Part shown: positions 20,267-27,975 of the stretch, piece by piece
Numbering within the stretch: position 1 is the stretch's first letter
Layout of the letters: the number at the start of each line of letters is the position of its first letter
Source of the DNA: Dyella nitratireducens
GTDB lineage: Bacteria; Pseudomonadota; Gammaproteobacteria; Xanthomonadales; Rhodanobacteraceae
Assembly: GCF_014642835.1 (NCBI RefSeq)
Contig: NZ_BMJA01000001.1
Span: 248,001-312,000, forward strand
Length of the DNA stretch: 64,000 nt
Reading direction: 5' to 3'
Program-made: the position numbers and the translations under genes
Notes under the pieces: generated by a model
The model's input: only the letters and a program-made list of their open reading frames with translations
Told to the model about the DNA's origin: nothing
Database searches by the model: none

Positions 20267-21214
20267 TCAGACCCACTCGCTGCGTACGGCATCGAGTTCG
20301 GCAGGCGTGCCGATAGCGCGAGCTTCAACGCTCTTGTCGATGCGCTTGATCAGTCCGGCCAACACCTTGCCCGGACCGCATTCGGCCAAACGCGCAGCAC
20401 CACCTGCTACCAGCGCCTGCACGCACTCGGTCCAGCGCACCGGCAGATAAAGCTGGTGCTGCAAGGCACCGCGAATCTCTTCCACCGAGGTATAGCTGCG
20501 CGCTTCCGCATTCTGCACCACTGAGATCGCAGGCATTTGCCATGCGATGGATGCCATGCAATCACCAAGTCTGTCGGCTGCCTCGTGCATCAATGCAGTG
20601 TGTGAAGGCACGGACACGGCCAGCTTCACCGCCTTCTTGATGCCTTGTTCGGCGAGCTTTGCCAGCGCGCGATCAACCGCCTCAACGTTACCGGCAATGA
20701 CCAGTTGGCCAGGCGAGTTGTAGTTGGCCGGCGCAACAACCTGCCCTTGCGCAACTTCTTCGCACACAGCAGCAATCTGCGCGTCATCGCCGCCAAGAAT
20801 GGCGGCCATCGCGCCCACGCCGGGCGGCACGGCTGCCTGCATCAAGCGGCCACGCTCGGCCACCAGTGCCGCCGCATCATGCAACGACAAGGCGCCCGCG
20901 CAAACGAGTGCGCTGTATTCGCCCAGGCTGTGTCCGGACAATTGCGCCGGTTGCGCTCCGCCAAGCTTCTGCCACACACGCCACACTGCCACGCTGGCCG
21001 CGAGCAAGGCCGGCTGCGTGTTTTCGGTGCGATTGAGTTGATCTTCCGGCCCCTGTTGGCTGAGTGCCCACAGGTCGACGCCTGCACCCTGCGACGCTTC
21101 GTCGAACGTGACTTTTACATCAGCATGGGTGGCGGCCAGTTCGGCAAGCATGCCGACCGATTGCGAACCCTGGCCGGGAAAAACGAAAGCGAGCGATGCA
21201 GACGATTGGGTCAT
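20267..21214 (-). CDS. fabD: Malonyl-CoA:ACP transacylase
   Basis: Transfers malonyl from CoA to ACP (315 residues). The N-terminal FVFPGQGSQSVGM and the nucleophile elbow GHSLGEYSALV are visible, with the catalytic His in SVPSHTALM. The ATG at 21214 is preferred over an in-frame TTG at 21226; neither has a strong ribosome site. Order fabH-fabD-fabG-acpP-fabF is standard. Confidence 0.96.
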   Translation of the reverse strand: MTQSSASLAFVFPGQGSQSVGMLAELAATHADVKVTFDEASQGAGVDLWALSQQGPEDQLNRTENTQPALLAASVAVWRVWQKLGGAQPAQLSGHSLGEYSALVCAGALSLHDAAALVAERGRLMQAAVPPGVGAMAAILGGDDAQIAAVCEEVAQGQVVAPANYNSPGQLVIAGNVEAVDRALAKLAEQGIKKAVKLAVSVPSHTALMHEAADRLGDCMASIAWQMPAISVVQNAEARSYTSVEEIRGALQHQLYLPVRWTECVQALVAGGAARLAECGPGKVLAGLIKRIDKSVEARAIGTPAELDAVRSEWV

Positions 21215-21324
21215 GAACAGGCGCAATCCATCAGGAAAAACGAAATGGTGCCATCACTACGCGACGTACGCAGCCGTATTCGGCTGCGTAAACGGCATGC
21301 CGCGCGTTTCTACGTTGCGCAGAA

Positions 21325-22302
21325 TCAGTAGCGCAACAACGCGGAAGCCCACGTAAAGCCGCCGCCGAAGGCTTCCAGCAACAGGTTCTGTCCACGCTGC
21401 ACCTTGCCCGAGCGCACCGCAAAGTCGAGCGCAAGCGGTACGGAGCCAGCCGACGTGTTGGCGTGCTTGTCGACGGTGACAATCACCTGCTCCATCGGCA
21501 TGTTCAGACGCTTGGCGGTGGCTTCGATGATGCGCAGATTGGCTTGGTGCGGAATCAACCAGTCCAGTTGCGACGCTTCCATATTGCCGGCTTTGAGCGT
21601 CTCTTCGACCAGCGAATCAAGCGTCTTCACCGCCACTTTGAACACTTCGCGGCCAGACATGCGGATGCGCACGCCGTGGTTGGGTTCGTCATCTTTGAAG
21701 CCGACGGATACACCGACCGGATTCCAGAGCAGCTCTTTGTAGCCACCATCGGCATGCAGGCAGGTGGCGTAAATACCGGGCTCACTGGAGGCTTCCAGCA
21801 CCACGGCGCCGGCACCGTCGCCGAACAGCACGCAGGTTTCGCGCTCTTCCCAGCGAACCATGCGCGTGAGCGTTTCAGCGCCGATGACCAGCACTTTTTT
21901 CGACTGGCCGCTGCGAACAAATTTGTCCGCGATGCCCAACGCGTAAACGAAACCGGAGCACGCCGCATTCACGTCAAACGCCGCGCAACCGTTAGCGCCG
22001 AGGCGATGCTGCACGAGGCATGCGGTAGACGGGAAAATGATGTCGGGCGTGGTGGTGCCCAACACGATCAGATCGAGTTCGGATGCCTTGACGCCCGCGG
22101 CGTCAAGCGCGCGCTGCGCAGCCAGTGTGGACAGATCACCCGTCGTCTCCCCATCGGCAGCGACGTGGCGCTGGCGAATGCCGGTGCGTTCGCGAATCCA
22201 TTCATCGCTGGTGTCGACAAATTTTTCGAGATCGGCGTTGGTAAGAACACGTTCCGGCAAAGCGCTGCCGGTGCCGACGATGCGGGAATAGATCTGGGTC
22301 AT
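21325..22302 (-). CDS. fabH: Beta-ketoacyl-ACP synthase III
   Basis: Initiates fatty-acid synthesis by condensing an acyl-CoA with malonyl-ACP (325 residues). The catalytic Cys is in DVNAACSGFVYAL, His in WLIPHQANLRI and Asn in DKHANTSAGSVP. The start is the ATG at 22302 (MTQIYSRIVGTGSALP). It directly follows rpmF, with a 14-bp hairpin between them and no plsX gene, unlike in E. coli. Confidence 0.97.
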   Translation of the reverse strand: MTQIYSRIVGTGSALPERVLTNADLEKFVDTSDEWIRERTGIRQRHVAADGETTGDLSTLAAQRALDAAGVKASELDLIVLGTTTPDIIFPSTACLVQHRLGANGCAAFDVNAACSGFVYALGIADKFVRSGQSKKVLVIGAETLTRMVRWEERETCVLFGDGAGAVVLEASSEPGIYATCLHADGGYKELLWNPVGVSVGFKDDEPNHGVRIRMSGREVFKVAVKTLDSLVEETLKAGNMEASQLDWLIPHQANLRIIEATAKRLNMPMEQVIVTVDKHANTSAGSVPLALDFAVRSGKVQRGQNLLLEAFGGGFTWASALLRY

Positions 22303-22425
22303 TGAGTATCCATCAGCGGGCGAAGGTGCTTGAAGCCACCTGCCCTGCACGGTGACCCAAACACCAAGACCACAACGTTACGTTGCCGTGAGAGCCCGTT
22401 CAATAGGCGCCGCGGCGTAGCAGAA

Positions 22426-22457
22426 CGCAAAGCGGCGCGTTGCCGCGCCGCTTTGCG
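22426..22457 (-). repeat. Perfect 14-bp stem-loop between rpmF and fabH
   Basis: CGCAAAGCGGCGCG (22426-22439) and CGCGCCGCTTTGCG (22444-22457) flank a 4-base loop. It lies 26 bases after the rpmF stop on the minus strand. There is no U-run, so it may be a Rho-assisted terminator, attenuator or mRNA-stability element separating yceD-rpmF from the fab genes. Confidence 0.65.
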
Positions 22458-22482
22458 AACGAAACCAAGAGGTTTCGACTGA

Positions 22483-22677
22483 TCAGTCTTCGTCGACCAC
22501 CGCAACGTTGGTCTCGATCACCTTCTTGCCGCGGTAGTAGCCATCGGCCGTCACGTGGTGACGACGATGCACTTCGCCGCTGGTCGGATCGGTGGCCAAC
22601 TGCACGGTGCTCAGCTTGTCGTGCGAGCGACGCATGCCGCGGGTGGACGGGGTCTTGCGGCTCTTTTGAACGGCCAT
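22483..22677 (-). CDS. rpmF: 50S ribosomal protein L32
   Basis: Small basic ribosomal protein (64 residues) that begins [20 protein letters not shown], the family signature. It has no zinc-binding cysteine pairs, as in other gammaproteobacterial L32 proteins. It follows yceD by 19 bases; the yceD-rpmF pairing is conserved across proteobacteria. Confidence 0.98.
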   Translation of the reverse strand: MAVQKSRKTPSTRGMRRSHDKLSTVQLATDPTSGEVHRRHHVTADGYYRGKKVIETNVAVVDED

Positions 22678-22696
22678 GGTGATTTCTCCAACTAAA

Positions 22697-23215
22697 TCAT
22701 TTGCTCTTGAGTTCGCGCAGTACCGCGAACGGGTTATCGGGACGCTCTTCGGCGGGAATGGCTTCCGTCGGCGGGCGTGTGGCTTCTTCCGGCATTGCGC
22801 TGTCCGGATTGACCGGCACCAGCGGCAGTGCCAACAACAGTTCGTCCTCGATCACATCGATCGGGTTCAGCTTGTCGTCCTCGTCGACCAGCAAGGGCTC
22901 ATACCCTGCCGGAAGCGCGGCTTCCTCGCGCTCGGAACGGATCAGACCCACACGGGTATCCACCGTGATGGGCATGACGAACGGGTCGAGCGTGCGCTGG
23001 CAGACCAGCCACAAGGGCGCCTGGACGCGAACCTCGATGTAGGCGGTGCCGAACTCGTCCCGACCGAAGTCGAGCTGGTACTGGGCCGAACCTGCATCAC
23101 CCGCCAATGCCTCGCAGAGGCGAGGCATTGCGGCGATGGGTAGGGACCCCTGGAACGAACGCCGCGCGGAAACCATGCGCCAAGCGTCCACGGACTCTGG
23201 TAGTGTCGCGGACAT
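22697..23215 (-). CDS. yceD: YceD family protein (DUF177)
   Basis: A 172-residue protein of the YceD/DUF177 family, almost always encoded before rpmF. Plant and bacterial relatives are linked to 23S rRNA or 50S maturation; the precise role here is inferred. The core [17 protein letters not shown] and [16 protein letters not shown] fits the family, as does the acidic stretch [22 protein letters not shown] chose the ATG at 23215 ([12 protein letters not shown]), which matches the usual N-terminus. The frame stays open to an ATG at 23284, and neither start has a strong ribosome site. Confidence 0.88.
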   Translation of the reverse strand: MSATLPESVDAWRMVSARRSFQGSLPIAAMPRLCEALAGDAGSAQYQLDFGRDEFGTAYIEVRVQAPLWLVCQRTLDPFVMPITVDTRVGLIRSEREEAALPAGYEPLLVDEDDKLNPIDVIEDELLLALPLVPVNPDSAMPEEATRPPTEAIPAEERPDNPFAVLRELKSK

Positions 23216-23349
23216 AACCGTGAAATAGTAAGTTTCCCCGGAGGTTAAGTCAACCGCGTGGCCCATCACATCGCCTGACGACATGCTTTGCCTGGATCGG
23301 ACGCATGCGGCAGACTGCTCCCCATCTTAAGCCCTAAGCCGATCCTCCC

Positions 23350-23802
23350 TTGGATATTTCCCTTACGCTCGGCTTGACCGCTCTGTTCATTCTGCTGGCC
23401 GTGGCCATCGCGGGTGCCTTGCTACTGCGCCGACTGAACCGGCGCAACGCCAGCCTCCGGCGCCTGCTGGAGCTGGCTGACCGGGTGGAAGCTGATCTCA
23501 AGTCGTGCCGATTCAAGCTGAAGCAGGCCCATGCTGTCATGTCGATGAACCCCGACCTGCCGGCGGCCAGCGAGCAGGAAGCCGCCAACGCGGTGGATGC
23601 CGGCCTACGTGCCCTGCTGCAACAGCGTATCTGGATCCGCGACCACGCTCCTACCGCCACCCAAGGGGAACTGGATGCCGCCGCACAGGCCATGGACCAG
23701 ACCCGTGACCGGCTGCAGCCCCTGCTCCAGGCCCTGGGCGATGCGCAGGACGAACTGGACACTGCCATGCGTGAGCACATCCGCCAGGATTCGCATTCAT
23801 GA
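23350..23802 (+). CDS. Small membrane-anchored coiled-coil protein, unrecognised
   Basis: A 150-residue protein I do not recognise. An N-terminal transmembrane helix (about residues 5-27, LGLTALFILLAVAIAGALLL) is followed by a basic stretch (RRLNRRNASLRR) and a long helical, probably coiled-coil, cytoplasmic region rich in Ala, Gln and Leu. The start is a TTG at 23350 with no good ribosome site, so the true start is uncertain. It overlaps maf by 4 bases (ATGA), which supports it as a real gene translated with maf. Codon use looks like that of its neighbours. Confidence 0.7.
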   Translation: MDISLTLGLTALFILLAVAIAGALLLRRLNRRNASLRRLLELADRVEADLKSCRFKLKQAHAVMSMNPDLPAASEQEAANAVDAGLRALLQQRIWIRDHAPTATQGELDAAAQAMDQTRDRLQPLLQALGDAQDELDTAMREHIRQDSHS

Positions 23803-24386
23803 GGGACCAGCGACGGCTGGTGCTCGGTTCCACCTCTCGCTACCGCGCCGAACTTCTTGGCAGGCTGGGTCTGGCTTTCGATCAGCAGGCACCCGGCACT
23901 TCTGAAACTGAACTGGCCGGCGAGACACCGGCCGCACGCGCCATGCGACTAGCCAAAACCAAGGCGGTCGACGCCAGCGATGGCCTAGTCGATGCCCTGG
24001 TGATCGGCTCCGACCAAGTCGCCGAACTCGATGGCGTGCTGCTGGAAAAGCCGGGATCAGCCGAACGCGCACACGAGCAGTTGAGCGCCTGCTCCGGCCG
24101 CGTCGTTTCCTTCCACACAGCAGTATGCGTACTCGATACGGTCAACGGACAACACCGCACGCACCTGGATCTCACGCGCGTGCATTTCCGCCATCTACAA
24201 CCTGAAGAAATCGGCCGCTATATCGAGCGCGAACAACCACTGGATTGCGCCGGAAGTTTCAAGTGCGAAGGGCTTGGCATCAGCTTGTTTGAGCGCATCG
24301 AGAACAGTGATCCCACGGCGTTGATCGGCTTGCCGTTGATGGCGCTCGCGAAGCTGTTGCGCGATGCTGGCCTCGAGGTGCCATAG
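23799..24386 (+). CDS. Maf-like nucleotide pyrophosphatase (YceF type)
   Basis: Hydrolyses non-canonical nucleoside triphosphates; the YceF subfamily prefers 7-methyl-GTP. The 195-residue protein has the N-terminal LVLGSTSRYRAELLGRL, the catalytic VIGSDQVAELDG and LEKPGS, and the C-terminal IGLPLMALAKLLR. In E. coli yceF lies near yceD-rpmF-plsX, and here it is also close to yceD-rpmF, though on the opposite strand. The substrate is taken from the subfamily and was not tested. Confidence 0.9.
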   Translation: MRDQRRLVLGSTSRYRAELLGRLGLAFDQQAPGTSETELAGETPAARAMRLAKTKAVDASDGLVDALVIGSDQVAELDGVLLEKPGSAERAHEQLSACSGRVVSFHTAVCVLDTVNGQHRTHLDLTRVHFRHLQPEEIGRYIEREQPLDCAGSFKCEGLGISLFERIENSDPTALIGLPLMALAKLLRDAGLEVP

Positions 24387-24393
24387 TACTGCG

Positions 24394-24465
24394 CAGGTTG
24401 GGGTGCAAACCCCAACATGAGGATGCTTGCGACAGGTCGATGTTGGGGTTTGCACCCCAACCTAC
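24394..24465. repeat. REP-pair (REPIN-like) element, GTAGGTTGGGG family, copy 1
   Basis: Two inverted copies of a palindromic unit, 24395-24417 and 24441-24465, are separated by about 23 bases. The second copy contains TGTTGGGGTTTGCACCCCAA and ends CCTAC. The element fills the gap between convergent genes, and its right end contains the TAG stop of the glycosyltransferase gene (24462-24464). The left head has diverged (GCAGGTTGGGG). Related copies are at 34443, 37073 and 48159. Confidence 0.85.
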
Positions 24466-26075
24466 GGGCTCGACGCGTAATCACGCCAAGCCACACAATC
24501 ACCCGCATGGCTTTCGCGTATCACACGTGCAACCTGCCCACGATAGAACGCAATGCTCTTGCGCCCATCAAGTAGACTCAAACGCTGCACCGGCTGCAAA
24601 TGATCAATACGCGCACACAGCGAATCCAGCCACGCCTCACGATCCCGTCCGCGCGCTGCGTTTTCATCGACGACCAGTAGAACCGATGCACCAGGATGTT
24701 GGCGACGAAGCGCGGTTTCGTCCATCGCCCATATCGTCAACTGCGGTGCGCGCCCGTATTTCACGTTAAGCGGGTTGTCGAGCGTGTAGATGTCGCGCTG
24801 GCCATCAAACTGGAAATCCAATTCGGCCGCCATCATGAAGTTATCCGCCACCAACAAGGCCGGCTGCGTGCGCAGCTGCTGGTTCGCGATATCGGCACTT
24901 TCACGCCAACCGGCAAAAGCTATCGGCACAACACGCGCCGCACCAAGCGCTTGTGCCGTAGCCGGATGCGCCACGAGCACCAAGTAAATCAATCCTGTCA
25001 CTTGCACCAGCAGGGCAAGCACCGCACCCCATACTGTCATCACGCGCCACACGCGAATTCCTTCCGATCGATGCAGCAGCACCGGCAAGGCCGCAAGCAA
25101 AGGCAAATAGCCCGGCAACGGCCAGTGCACACGAAAGCGCTCGTTGTCGGCAAACAGCCCTGCTACGAAATAGACGACAATGAAGGTGAGCGACATCAAG
25201 GCAAGCACATCCCACGGACTACCTTGATGACGTCGACGCCAACATTGCCAGGCGACCCATAGCAGACAGACATACAACAGCGGTGTACAAGTCACCGCCT
25301 GCTCCAACGGCTGTACCAGTGCGTCCGCATGGAAGCGCCATGGATTGCGCTCGATCAGCTGAAAAGCAATGCCGGCACCGTGTTGCTGCCAATTGGAAAT
25401 CAGCAAGGGCACCAATCCCAGTGCTGCAACGATCATTGCCAACCAGAATCCCGCATGCCGCCATTGCGTACGTCCACGTGCCGTCAGCAACATCAACAGC
25501 AGACCGGCCAGCATGTACATGGCGGCGCGATAGTGGCTCATCCAGCAGAAGGCAAGCGCCACGCCTAGCAACAGCCAATCCCGCAGGCGGTTCTCATCCA
25601 TCGCGCGCAGCAATGCGAACATCGCAACGACACCCGCAACGGTAAGCGGCACGTCCGGCATCGCCATCACACCCAGGCTACCGGCCAGTGGCAGGCATAG
25701 GCACAACACGCCGGCTTGCCAACCGGTGCGCGTATCGAACGCACGCCGGCCGAACAGCACCAGTAGCCACGGCAACGCACTGCCCAACAACAGAAACGGC
25801 CACCGCATGCCCAATAGTCCATGCCCGGCCACGCTCTCACCCAATCGGATCAGCCAGGCCGTCAGCGGCGGCAGGTCGCTATAGCCCCAGGCAAGGTGAC
25901 AGCTTTCCTCCCAATAGAACGCCTCGTCCCCGAACGGCTGCACGGTCAAGACAAGCCACAGCTTCACCAAAGACAGGCCAAGGAACAGTGTGACGAAAGC
26001 CGCTCGCCAGCACGCAAGGCTGGCGACTACACTGACACCGCCCTCCCCATCTGTCCTCGGCATCCGCAAACTCAT
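24462..26075 (-). CDS. Glycosyltransferase family 39 / ArnT-like membrane protein
   Basis: Integral membrane glycosyltransferase of about 537 residues, with ten or more hydrophobic helices. The first periplasmic loop has FGDEAFYWEESCHLAWGY followed by DLPPLTAWLIRLG, the acidic catalytic loop and aromatic motif typical of GT39/PMT_2 enzymes such as ArnT, which use polyprenyl-phosphate sugars. The C-terminal 130 residues are soluble. The acceptor is unknown. Several starts are possible; I chose the ATG at 26075 (GGAG upstream). It touches the start of moxR on the other strand. The stop codon comes from the adjacent REP element. Confidence 0.8.
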   Translation of the reverse strand: MSLRMPRTDGEGGVSVVASLACWRAAFVTLFLGLSLVKLWLVLTVQPFGDEAFYWEESCHLAWGYSDLPPLTAWLIRLGESVAGHGLLGMRWPFLLLGSALPWLLVLFGRRAFDTRTGWQAGVLCLCLPLAGSLGVMAMPDVPLTVAGVVAMFALLRAMDENRLRDWLLLGVALAFCWMSHYRAAMYMLAGLLLMLLTARGRTQWRHAGFWLAMIVAALGLVPLLISNWQQHGAGIAFQLIERNPWRFHADALVQPLEQAVTCTPLLYVCLLWVAWQCWRRRHQGSPWDVLALMSLTFIVVYFVAGLFADNERFRVHWPLPGYLPLLAALPVLLHRSEGIRVWRVMTVWGAVLALLVQVTGLIYLVLVAHPATAQALGAARVVPIAFAGWRESADIANQQLRTQPALLVADNFMMAAELDFQFDGQRDIYTLDNPLNVKYGRAPQLTIWAMDETALRRQHPGASVLLVVDENAARGRDREAWLDSLCARIDHLQPVQRLSLLDGRKSIAFYRGQVARVIRESHAGDCVAWRDYASSP

Positions 26076-27015
26076 GTCAGCCATCACTCCGCTTCGTGAT
26101 GAAAACCTGCAAAAGCGCCTTCACGCCGCCATCGCCCAAGTCAACAAGGTGCTGCTCGGCAAAGCACGCCAGGTCAAGTTGGCTTTCACCTGCCTGATCG
26201 CAGGCGGCCATTTGCTGCTGGAAGACGTACCCGGCGTCGGCAAGACCACGCTGGCGCACGCGCTGGCGGCAAGTTTTGCGCTGGACTTCCAGCGCGTGCA
26301 GTTCACCAGCGACCTGCTGCCGTCCGACATTATCGGGGTCAGCATGTACGAGCGCGAGACGGCACAGTTCCGTTTCCATCCGGGTCCGGTATTCGCCGGC
26401 CTGTTGCTGGCCGATGAAATCAATCGCGCCACGCCGAAAACACAAAGCGCCTTGCTGGAAGCGATGGCCGAGAAGCAAGTGACGGTCGATGGCCAGACGC
26501 ACGCCCTGCCCGATCCGTTCTTCGTGGTCGCCACGCAGAACCCGCTCGACCTGGCCGGCACCTTCCCGCTGCCCGATTCGCAGCTCGACCGCTTCATGTT
26601 GCGCGTATCGCTGGATTACCCCGACGCTAGCGCCGAACGCGAGCTGCTCACCGGCAGCGATCGACGCGACCTGCTTACCCACCTGGTTCCACAACTGGAT
26701 GCCGCTGGCCTTGCCGCATTGAATCGCCAGTCGAAGACCATCACCACCAGTCCCGCCTTGCTCGACTATTTGCAAGCCTTGCTGGCGGCAAGCCGCCGTC
26801 ATCCCGAGATTCGCGTGGGTCTTTCGCCACGTGCCGGCCTTTCGTTGCTGGCTTCGGCGCGTGCATGGGCCATGCTGAGCGATCGCGGCCATGTACTACC
26901 GGAAGATCTGCAGGCGCTGTTCGTGCCACTTGCCGCACATCGATTGGTGGCTGCACGCGGCGCCAGCGGGGACACCCTGGCACGCACCTTATTGAACGAA
27001 GTCGCCGTCGACTGA
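26074..27015 (+). CDS. MoxR-type AAA+ ATPase
   Basis: Chaperone-like AAA+ ATPase (313 residues) of the MoxR family. Walker A is LEDVPGVGKTTLAHALA, Walker B is LLLADEINRATPKTQSALLE, and ATQNPLDLAGTFPLPDSQLD is the sensor region. It is encoded with DUF58 and transglutaminase genes, a widespread trio of unclear function that is often linked to envelope or cell-wall processes. The start chosen is the ATG at 26074 (MSAITPLRDENLQKRL); a GTG at 25990 would extend it inside the opposite-strand gene and seems unlikely. Confidence 0.93.
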   Translation: MSAITPLRDENLQKRLHAAIAQVNKVLLGKARQVKLAFTCLIAGGHLLLEDVPGVGKTTLAHALAASFALDFQRVQFTSDLLPSDIIGVSMYERETAQFRFHPGPVFAGLLLADEINRATPKTQSALLEAMAEKQVTVDGQTHALPDPFFVVATQNPLDLAGTFPLPDSQLDRFMLRVSLDYPDASAERELLTGSDRRDLLTHLVPQLDAAGLAALNRQSKTITTSPALLDYLQALLAASRRHPEIRVGLSPRAGLSLLASARAWAMLSDRGHVLPEDLQALFVPLAAHRLVAARGASGDTLARTLLNEVAVD

Positions 27016-27021
27016 GGGAAC

Positions 27022-27975
27022 ATGTCCGTACGAGCGCAGTGGCAGCGCCTGCAGCATTGGGCCGAGCGTCGCCTGCCGGCCCTGACCCGGCATCGTCGCC
27101 AGGAAGACCTGCCCATCGAACTGCACCGCCGGCGTATCTATATCGTGCCGACCGGTTTCGGCATGGCATTCACCCTGCTGTTGCTGGTGATGATGGTCGG
27201 CAGCCTCAATTATTCGAACAACGCCGGGCTGCTGCTTACCTGCCTGCTCGGCGCGGCGACATCGATCAGCATGCTGGTGGCATTCCGCACGTTGAACGGC
27301 TTGCGCATACGCGGCGTGCGCGCTGGCCATGCCGTGGCAGGAGAACCAATCGACGTCACCTTCGATTTCGAAGCCAGGCATGCACGCCAGGCCGTACGGC
27401 TGGACATCGGCGAAGCGACACAAGCTTTCGACGTGAAGGAGCGCACCGATGTTACCGTCAGCATTCCCACAGAACATCGCGGATGGCTGTCGATACCACG
27501 CCTGCGTGTCTGGACCACCTGGCCGATGGGCCTGTTTCGCGCATGGAGCTGGGTGAACCCTCACTACGCCGTGCTTGTATGGCCGCGACCGGAAATCACT
27601 GGCCCCGGTCCGACCCTGCCGCTCGAAGACCACCGCAGGCAACGTTTGCATGTTGGCGAAGACCTCGCCTCGCTGCGCGATTACCGCAGCGGCGACTCCA
27701 TGCGTCACGTGGCATGGAAGGCCAGCGCGCGGCATGAAAACTTGCTGGTGAAAGATTACGAGCAGCCCCAAGCTAATCAGGAATGGCGACTGGATTGGCG
27801 TCATCTGCGCGGTCTGGACAACGAAGCACGCATCGCGCGACTCGCCCGCTGGCTGGGCGACGCCTTGGCGCAAGGCCGGCAGTGGAGCTTGTGGTTGCCC
27901 AGCGAAGCCATCGGCATTGGCGGCGGCCCGTCGCATTACGCGCGCTGCATGAGCGCATTGGCTGTACTGCCATGA
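27022..27975 (+). CDS. DUF58 domain protein
   Basis: A 317-residue protein with two N-terminal transmembrane helices (about residues 43-60 and 68-88) and a cytoplasmic DUF58 part. The diagnostic stretch is LRDYRSGDSMRHVAWKASAR. DUF58 proteins usually pair with MoxR ATPases, and some are related to von Willebrand A folds. A ribosome site, GAGGGAA, precedes the ATG, 6 bases after moxR. It overlaps the transglutaminase gene by 4 bases (ATGA). Confidence 0.9.
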   Translation: MSVRAQWQRLQHWAERRLPALTRHRRQEDLPIELHRRRIYIVPTGFGMAFTLLLLVMMVGSLNYSNNAGLLLTCLLGAATSISMLVAFRTLNGLRIRGVRAGHAVAGEPIDVTFDFEARHARQAVRLDIGEATQAFDVKERTDVTVSIPTEHRGWLSIPRLRVWTTWPMGLFRAWSWVNPHYAVLVWPRPEITGPGPTLPLEDHRRQRLHVGEDLASLRDYRSGDSMRHVAWKASARHENLLVKDYEQPQANQEWRLDWRHLRGLDNEARIARLARWLGDALAQGRQWSLWLPSEAIGIGGGPSHYARCMSALAVLP

